From Nostoc sp. NIES-4103 (GTDB lineage Bacteria > Cyanobacteriota > Cyanobacteriia > Cyanobacteriales > Nostocaceae), in contig NZ_AP018288.1 of assembly GCF_002368335.1 (NCBI RefSeq), positions 3,243,044 through 3,307,043 on the forward strand: a stretch of 64,000 bases of DNA, in the 5' to 3' direction. Position numbers and translations under genes: made by a program. Below, one piece after another: positions 59,535 through 64,000 of this stretch. The notes beneath the pieces were generated by a model. The model searched no databases. It saw only the letters and a program-made list of their open reading frames with translations, and was not told the DNA's origin. Position 1 is the stretch's first letter, and each line of letters opens with the position of its first letter.

Positions 59535-61457
59535 ATGGAAATTTTAGAAACAATCGGTTTTGATTTGGGGCATGGTGAAACGGCTGTAGCTAAAGCTATA
59601 GTTGAAAGCATCGAACCCCCTCAAATGCTTGAGATTAATCACAAGAAGAACCAAATTACAGCCCTTGGTTGGCATCCCCAACTTGGTTATCTTGTGGGAG
59701 AACAAGCTTTAATTCAAGCCGGTGTTAGCCAATTAATCATCTCTTTCAAGCAAAAACCAAATAACGACCCAAACTACAGAAAAACAATTTGCACTTTTCT
59801 AGCTACTTACTACCGCCAACTGAAAGAAACTAGACAAATAGAAGGGGAAGAAAATAGCTACTTTTATGTTGGTTGCCCTTCAGGATGGTCAATTAGCGAT
59901 CGCGAAGCATACCAAAAACTACTACAAGAAGCTGGCATTCCTCAACTTAATGTTGTACCTGAATCGCGGGCTGCTTTTATGCAAGCTAAGGAAGCTGGCA
60001 AACTAGAGTATGAAAAACTGCGTTCCTCAGTACTAATTATCGATATTGGCTCATCCACCACAGATTTTACTCTGGTTAAAAGTTTATCTGAAGTGCCCAT
60101 AGATTTTGGCAGTAACACTTTAGGAGCATCCCTAATTGACAAAGCTATTTTTGAGCGTACTCTCGCCAATCATGAGCAATCATCCTTACTCAAAAAAGTA
60201 TTTCTAGAATATCCCCATCACCAAGCCCGTTGTGAACTTGCCTGTCGCAAAGCCAAAGAAGATTACTTTTCTAATGAACAGTTATACAGTGATCCTCAAT
60301 CTTTTGCCCGTGGTTTTGAATCGATTAACGAACAAATTTATTTTATTCCCCAAGTCAACAAATTGATGATTGAGGAAATATTAAATCAACCTTTAGCTGA
60401 ACTAGGGCAAAAAAGTTGGCTGGAGTCGTTTCGTCACTCTGTCAGTGAGGCAAAAGAAAAACTAGAACAACTGAGCATTGTACCAAAATTTGTACTGATG
60501 ACTGGTGGTGCATCCCGGATGAAGTTTACCCACCTTGTTTGCCAAGAAATCTTTAGCGAACCAGAAACTTTACTTCGCCCCGATCCGGAACCAGAACGGT
60601 GTATTGCCTTGGGTTTAGCGCGAGTAGGACGATGGGATCTGCGTGCTGCTGCCTTCAAAAAAGAAGTGAACGAACTATTGGATTCACAAAAGCTGAAACA
60701 ACTGATTGAGAGACATATCCCAGAGTTAATTGAATCTTTGATTAAGCCACTAGCAGATGGTTTATTAGAAAATGCAGTTAGACCAGGGGTAAAAGACTGG
60801 CAGAAAAACAAAATCCGCACCTTAGCCGATTTGGAAACATCTATGAAAAGTCGGGCAGAGAATTGGCTGGTTGGCGATCGCTCCCAGCAGATAATTAACA
60901 AACAATGCATCAGTTGGTTTAACCATAAAATTCAACCCGACTTAGCCGCAGTCACTGACCCCATATGTCGAAAATTCCAAATACCCAGAAGCAGTTTAAG
61001 ATTTGAAGACAGCATAGAGCCAACTTTTGTCAACCCAGAACTACGAATTGGAGATGCTATTCTGGCTGACACAGTAGGATTTATTATCAATGTAGTAATC
61101 GGTGGAGGTACTTTAGCTAGCATCATCACTTTGATATTAACTGGACACCTGACTTGGCCAATTGCATTAGTATACGGCGCTTCAGTGATGGCAGCAGGAA
61201 TGGAGCTAAATCGTAAAACTGTCCAAGAAACAATCAAGACAAATTTAGATATACCTAGTTGGATTCGTTCAAGTTTTATGAGCGACAGAAAAATCGATGA
61301 TATGTGCGAGCAAATCAAGCCTGAGTTAGAGAAAGTTCTTGGAGAACAACTAACAGCCAATCAACAAGCCTTTGACAAACTGATTGGAAAAGTAGAACAA
61401 GGACTTCAAAAAGCTCTTGCCATCAAAGTCCAAGAAGCAATCATCCTCATTCAATAA
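59535..61457 (+). CDS. Hsp70/actin-fold ATPase with C-terminal membrane hairpin
   Basis: A 640-residue protein. Residues 1-360 have actin/Hsp70-type nucleotide-binding motifs: phosphate-1 IGFDLGHGETAVAKA, phosphate-2 VLIIDIGSSTTDFTLV, and adenosine motif FVLMTGGASRMKF. The C-terminal part lacks the Hsp70 substrate-binding domain. It has amphipathic helices and a hydrophobic hairpin at about 508-560 (VGFIINVVIGGGTLASIITL and WPIALVYGASVMAAGMEL), then a charged helical tail. The hairpin between amphipathic helices recalls membrane-remodelling proteins. It is paired with the upstream membrane protein. I infer a membrane-anchored ATPase of unknown task. Confidence 0.72.
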   Translation: MEILETIGFDLGHGETAVAKAIVESIEPPQMLEINHKKNQITALGWHPQLGYLVGEQALIQAGVSQLIISFKQKPNNDPNYRKTICTFLATYYRQLKETRQIEGEENSYFYVGCPSGWSISDREAYQKLLQEAGIPQLNVVPESRAAFMQAKEAGKLEYEKLRSSVLIIDIGSSTTDFTLVKSLSEVPIDFGSNTLGASLIDKAIFERTLANHEQSSLLKKVFLEYPHHQARCELACRKAKEDYFSNEQLYSDPQSFARGFESINEQIYFIPQVNKLMIEEILNQPLAELGQKSWLESFRHSVSEAKEKLEQLSIVPKFVLMTGGASRMKFTHLVCQEIFSEPETLLRPDPEPERCIALGLARVGRWDLRAAAFKKEVNELLDSQKLKQLIERHIPELIESLIKPLADGLLENAVRPGVKDWQKNKIRTLADLETSMKSRAENWLVGDRSQQIINKQCISWFNHKIQPDLAAVTDPICRKFQIPRSSLRFEDSIEPTFVNPELRIGDAILADTVGFIINVVIGGGTLASIITLILTGHLTWPIALVYGASVMAAGMELNRKTVQETIKTNLDIPSWIRSSFMSDRKIDDMCEQIKPELEKVLGEQLTANQQAFDKLIGKVEQGLQKALAIKVQEAIILIQ

Positions 61458-61479
61458 GGTGAAAGATTGTTATGACCAA

Positions 61480-61760
61480 ATAATTACTAATTCGTAATTC
61501 GTAATTCGTAATTCGTAATTAGAAATTCATAAATTACTAATTAATTATTAATTAATTCAGGGTACAAGCTCACGCCACTTGCTCCACTTAGGCAAAGCCC
61601 TCTTGGCCGCAGTGGCTCCTCAATTCATTGATGAAAAAAAAGAAATTTTATTCATTATTCAGAGCAAGCGGATTCATCCGTGGGGTAATAATTACGAATT
61701 ACGAATTATAAATTACGAATTGCGCGAAGCGCTTGACCTCTCCCCCGACCCCTCTCCTAC
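61480..61760. repeat. ATTCGTA heptamers and dispersed repeats
   Basis: AATTCGT units at 61487-61522, then a GGCAAAGCC-type dispersed repeat and AATTACG units at 61690-61720, followed by CCCCTCTCCTACGAGGAGAG. No gene is supported; a 65-codon ORF here is repeat-derived. Confidence 0.75.
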
Positions 61761-61800
61761 GAGGAGAGGGGAGTAATACAGCACTTTGCAACTAAATGAG

Positions 61801-61937
61801 GTACACATCTTACGTAGACTAGCTACCGCTGACGCTCGTAGACTCGCTACCGCTGACGCTCGTAGACTCGCTACCGCTGACGCTCGTAGACTCGCTACCG
61901 CTGACGCTAACGCTAACGCTAACGCTAACGCCTTTTA
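61801..61937. repeat. 24-bp tandem repeat and (AACGCT)n hexamer array
   Basis: Four copies of CGCTACCGCTGACGCTCGTAGACT (given here as CGCTACCGCTGA plus CGCTCGTAGACT) run from about 61820 to 61905, followed by about five AACGCT hexamers. The units are near-identical, which suggests recent expansion. It lies 180 bases before the EamA transporter. Confidence 0.88.
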
Positions 61938-62116
61938 GGAGAGAGAGGACACAACGAAAAAATCAAGGTTTGACTCCCCTCTCCTTGTAGGAGAGGTCAT
62001 AACAGTACTCATCGAACTCGCGTTAACAAGTATCCTTTCATTTACAAAAAGACACAATTCGGTAAAATTAGTTAAAGCAATCTCTGCTCTTGTTAAACAA
62101 AGGCATCAGCAAACCC

Positions 62117-63184
62117 ATGCAACTGAAACTCAGTGCATTTCGATTTCCCTTCGCCCCCCTGCTACTAATCGCCCCATTTTTCCTGTGGGGTACAGCAATG
62201 GTGGCAATGAAAGGAGTAATACCCCACACCACACCGCTATTCATGGCAGGTGTGCGTTTGCTACCAGCTGGGGTATTAATTTTGATTACAGCAGCACTCA
62301 TGGGTAGACCCCAGCCGAAAGGTTGGACAGCATGGCTGTGGATTGCTTTATTTGCGTTGGTAGATGGGACGCTGTTTCAAGGCTTTTTGGCAGAGGGGTT
62401 AGTTAGAACTAGTGCTGGGTTAGGGTCTGTGATGATTGACTCCCAACCGTTGGCTGTGGCCTTGCTGTCGTTGTGGTTATTTCAGGAACACATTGGTTTT
62501 TGGGGATGGCTGGGGCTAGGATTTGGTGTCACGGGGATTAGTTTGATTGGCTTACCGGATGAGTGGATTTTCCATTTTTTTGACTCAGGTGTAGATGTCA
62601 CAATCGGTAATTGGCAAAATTTGTTTGCCAGTGGCGAGTGGTTAATGCTGTTAGCAGCGCTTTCTATGGCAGTGGGAACAGTGTTAATTCGGTTTGTTAC
62701 TCGTCATGTGGATGCAGTCACAGCTACGGGATGGCACATGATTTTAGGTGGATTGCCGTTATGGGGAATTTCATCGGTTGTCGAATCTCAACAGTGGCAG
62801 AATCTTGTACCCTCTGATTGGCTGGCTTTGAGTTATGCCACAGTGTTTGGTAGTGCGATCGCTTATGGGTTATTTTTCTACTTTGCCTCTACTGGGAGTC
62901 TCACTAGTCTCAGTTCTCTTACCTTCTTGACGCCCGTTTTTGCTCTACTATTTGGCAATATCTTACTCTCAGAAGTTCTCAGTCCCTTGCAATGGCTGGG
63001 AGTCTGTTTGACTTTAGTTAGTATCTATCTCATCAACCAGCGCGATACTTTGGCAGGGCACAAAAACATCATGACTGGGACGGAAAAAACCACCACACAG
63101 CCACAAGTTATAGAAGCATCTGCTAACAAGTTAAACCCTGTAAACTTATCAGTAAGAGAATCTGAGCCAGAAGTTTTACCTTAA
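62117..63184 (+). CDS. EamA/DMT-superfamily transporter
   Basis: A 355-residue membrane protein with two EamA repeats and about ten helices. The first repeat begins LLLIAPFFLWGTAMVAMKGVIPHTTPLFMAGVRLLPAG, and the second contains GEWLMLLAALSMAVGTVLIRFVTRHVDAVTATGWHMILGG. The motif SLTFLTPVFALLFGNILLSEVL ends the second repeat. A soluble 45-residue tail (DTLAGHKNIMTGTEKTTTQP and on) follows. Members export amino acids or other metabolites; the substrate is not readable. The ATG at 62117 is better than a TTG nine codons upstream. It is monocistronic. Confidence 0.88.
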   Translation: MQLKLSAFRFPFAPLLLIAPFFLWGTAMVAMKGVIPHTTPLFMAGVRLLPAGVLILITAALMGRPQPKGWTAWLWIALFALVDGTLFQGFLAEGLVRTSAGLGSVMIDSQPLAVALLSLWLFQEHIGFWGWLGLGFGVTGISLIGLPDEWIFHFFDSGVDVTIGNWQNLFASGEWLMLLAALSMAVGTVLIRFVTRHVDAVTATGWHMILGGLPLWGISSVVESQQWQNLVPSDWLALSYATVFGSAIAYGLFFYFASTGSLTSLSSLTFLTPVFALLFGNILLSEVLSPLQWLGVCLTLVSIYLINQRDTLAGHKNIMTGTEKTTTQPQVIEASANKLNPVNLSVRESEPEVLP

Positions 63185-63354
63185 CCAGGTGAAGGAGATG
63201 GGGAACTTTCAAAGCAGGGGCGATGGGGAAGTCAGGGCCCCCACGACCCTGCGGGAAGCTGCACCAAGCGTCTACAGCACCAGCGCACTTTGCTATACCA
63301 ATTTGAAAAATCATGGCGACAGATGGATTGCCCAAAAGCTTAGCCACTAACTTT

Positions 63355-63398
63355 TTCACAATCTAAAATCTAAAATCTAAAATCCAAAATCCAAAATG
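63355..63398. repeat. (AAAATCT)n heptamer repeat
   Basis: ATCTAAA and ATCCAAA heptamers, about five copies, lie just downstream of the minus-strand GFA-family gene. The same class is found at 31960 and 39400. Confidence 0.8.
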
Positions 63399-63401
63399 GT
63401 A

Positions 63402-63854
63402 TTAGGTTTTGAGTTGTTCGCTAGTATCTGATGCGCTATTTTGTTCCATCAACGGCATCTTGGCGAATTTGGGTAGATCCGGATTCATATAATCCCACGG
63501 CTGGGCGCTGGCTGTGTATAAGTCCATTGCCGGTTGGAACCAGCTGGGGTCATCAAGACTTCCTGCCAAAATGCCCATCAACTCAGGAATCGGGGGTTTA
63601 CTAAATAATCGGGAACCGCAGTTTGGGCAAAAGCCTCGACCAACAAGACCGCCGCTATCACCAATTACGTTATAGTATTTCACTTCTCCAGTGATGGTGA
63701 CTGCACTTTGGGGTACGAGAAGCGCAGAGGCATAAGCACTTCCTGTCGCCCGTTGACAATCACGACAGTGGCAATTTCCCGTTGCGATAGGTTTGGCTGA
63801 ACATTCGTAGCGGACAGATCCGCACAAACAACCACCAGTAAATTTTGTTGTCAT
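63402..63854 (-). CDS. GFA family (CENP-V/GFA domain) zinc-binding protein
   Basis: A 150-residue protein with the Cys pattern of the GFA fold: GGCLCGSVRYEC, NCHCRDCQRATG and FCPNCGSRLF. These bind two zinc ions. The family is named for glutathione-dependent formaldehyde-activating enzyme, but most members have no proven activity. The C-terminal part contains the conserved WDY segment (ASAQPWDYMNPDLPKF). The ATG at 63854 follows AAGGAAAG; the longer ORF to 63935 adds residues with no family similarity. It is monocistronic. Confidence 0.87.
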   Translation of the reverse strand: MTTKFTGGCLCGSVRYECSAKPIATGNCHCRDCQRATGSAYASALLVPQSAVTITGEVKYYNVIGDSGGLVGRGFCPNCGSRLFSKPPIPELMGILAGSLDDPSWFQPAMDLYTASAQPWDYMNPDLPKFAKMPLMEQNSASDTSEQLKT

Positions 63855-64000
63855 CAGAATATCTTTCCTTGGAGGCTTTTTGTCAGTTGTAGGACACTTT
63901 GCGGCGTGTCCTGACTTCCAAAATAGCGATCGCACTTTAATTTAGTCTTACAAGTTTTTGCTTTTTTTACAGGTTTCTGCTGTTTTCCCGAACAGCTTTA

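Noticed and set aside
61801..61937. CRISPR array
   Set aside because: The 24-bp units are directly adjacent, without unique spacers, and no cas genes are present; the heptamer arrays likewise have no spacers.

Overview
The window is chromosomal DNA of a filamentous cyanobacterium of the Nostoc/Anabaena type. The signs are very frequent GCGATCGC (HIP1) octamers, heptanucleotide short tandem repeats (CCCCAGT, ATTACGA and AAAATCT types) between and even inside genes, many small inverted-repeat elements, and family content (DUF1838, Uma2, FAAL/CylC-type natural-product genes). No species can be named from sequence alone.

Layout. 1-14 kb holds scattered housekeeping and accessory genes: a DUF1838 protein, a TrmH-family RNA methyltransferase, tRNA-Leu(CAG), murA (probably with a rare AUU start), an M48 metalloprotease, a Tat-exported PhoD phosphatase, a Uma2 protein, small unannotated ORFs (33-aa membrane peptide, 54-aa four-Cys protein), and a translationally coupled pair made of a pre-ATP-grasp-like protein and an ATP-grasp/2OG-Fe(II) oxygenase fusion. 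14-24.4 kb is a minus-strand chemosensory operon with Wsp logic (CheW, CheR-TPR, MCP, Cys-rich CheW, CheA-REC, CheB), but the WspR-like receiver is joined to a histidine kinase instead of a GGDEF domain. A truncated MCP copy and a 205-bp inverted-repeat insertion with 8-bp target duplications interrupt it.

25.5-55.2 kb is the centrepiece: about 30 kb of minus-strand genes forming a biosynthetic cluster. In transcription order they are an AraC-type receiver regulator, fatty acyl-AMP ligase, stand-alone ACP, CylC-like dimetal halogenase, two KS-AT-KR-ACP polyketide synthases, a third KS-AT-ACP protein whose KS and AT both lack catalytic residues, an unrecognised 621-aa protein with an N-terminal TubC-type docking domain, an SDR, a GT28-like glycosyltransferase, UDP-galactopyranose mutase, a second GT28-like glycosyltransferase, an MFS exporter and a CylK/BrtB-like calcium-binding beta-propeller protein. 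The simplest model is that a fatty acid is activated, loaded, chlorinated at an unactivated carbon, extended twice with retained hydroxyls, passed through a non-elongating module to a novel release/transfer protein, glycosylated (possibly with galactofuranose), exported, and alkylated using the C-Cl bond. There is no type III PKS or resorcinol-forming gene, so this is not a plain cylindrocyclophane or bartoloside pathway.

55-64 kb holds a hemerythrin-like protein, a DUF2267 protein with a clear terminator, a two-gene membrane-protein/Hsp70-actin-like ATPase unit, an EamA transporter and a GFA-family zinc protein, separated by dense repeats. Functions are inferred from motifs read by eye; no database search was run.
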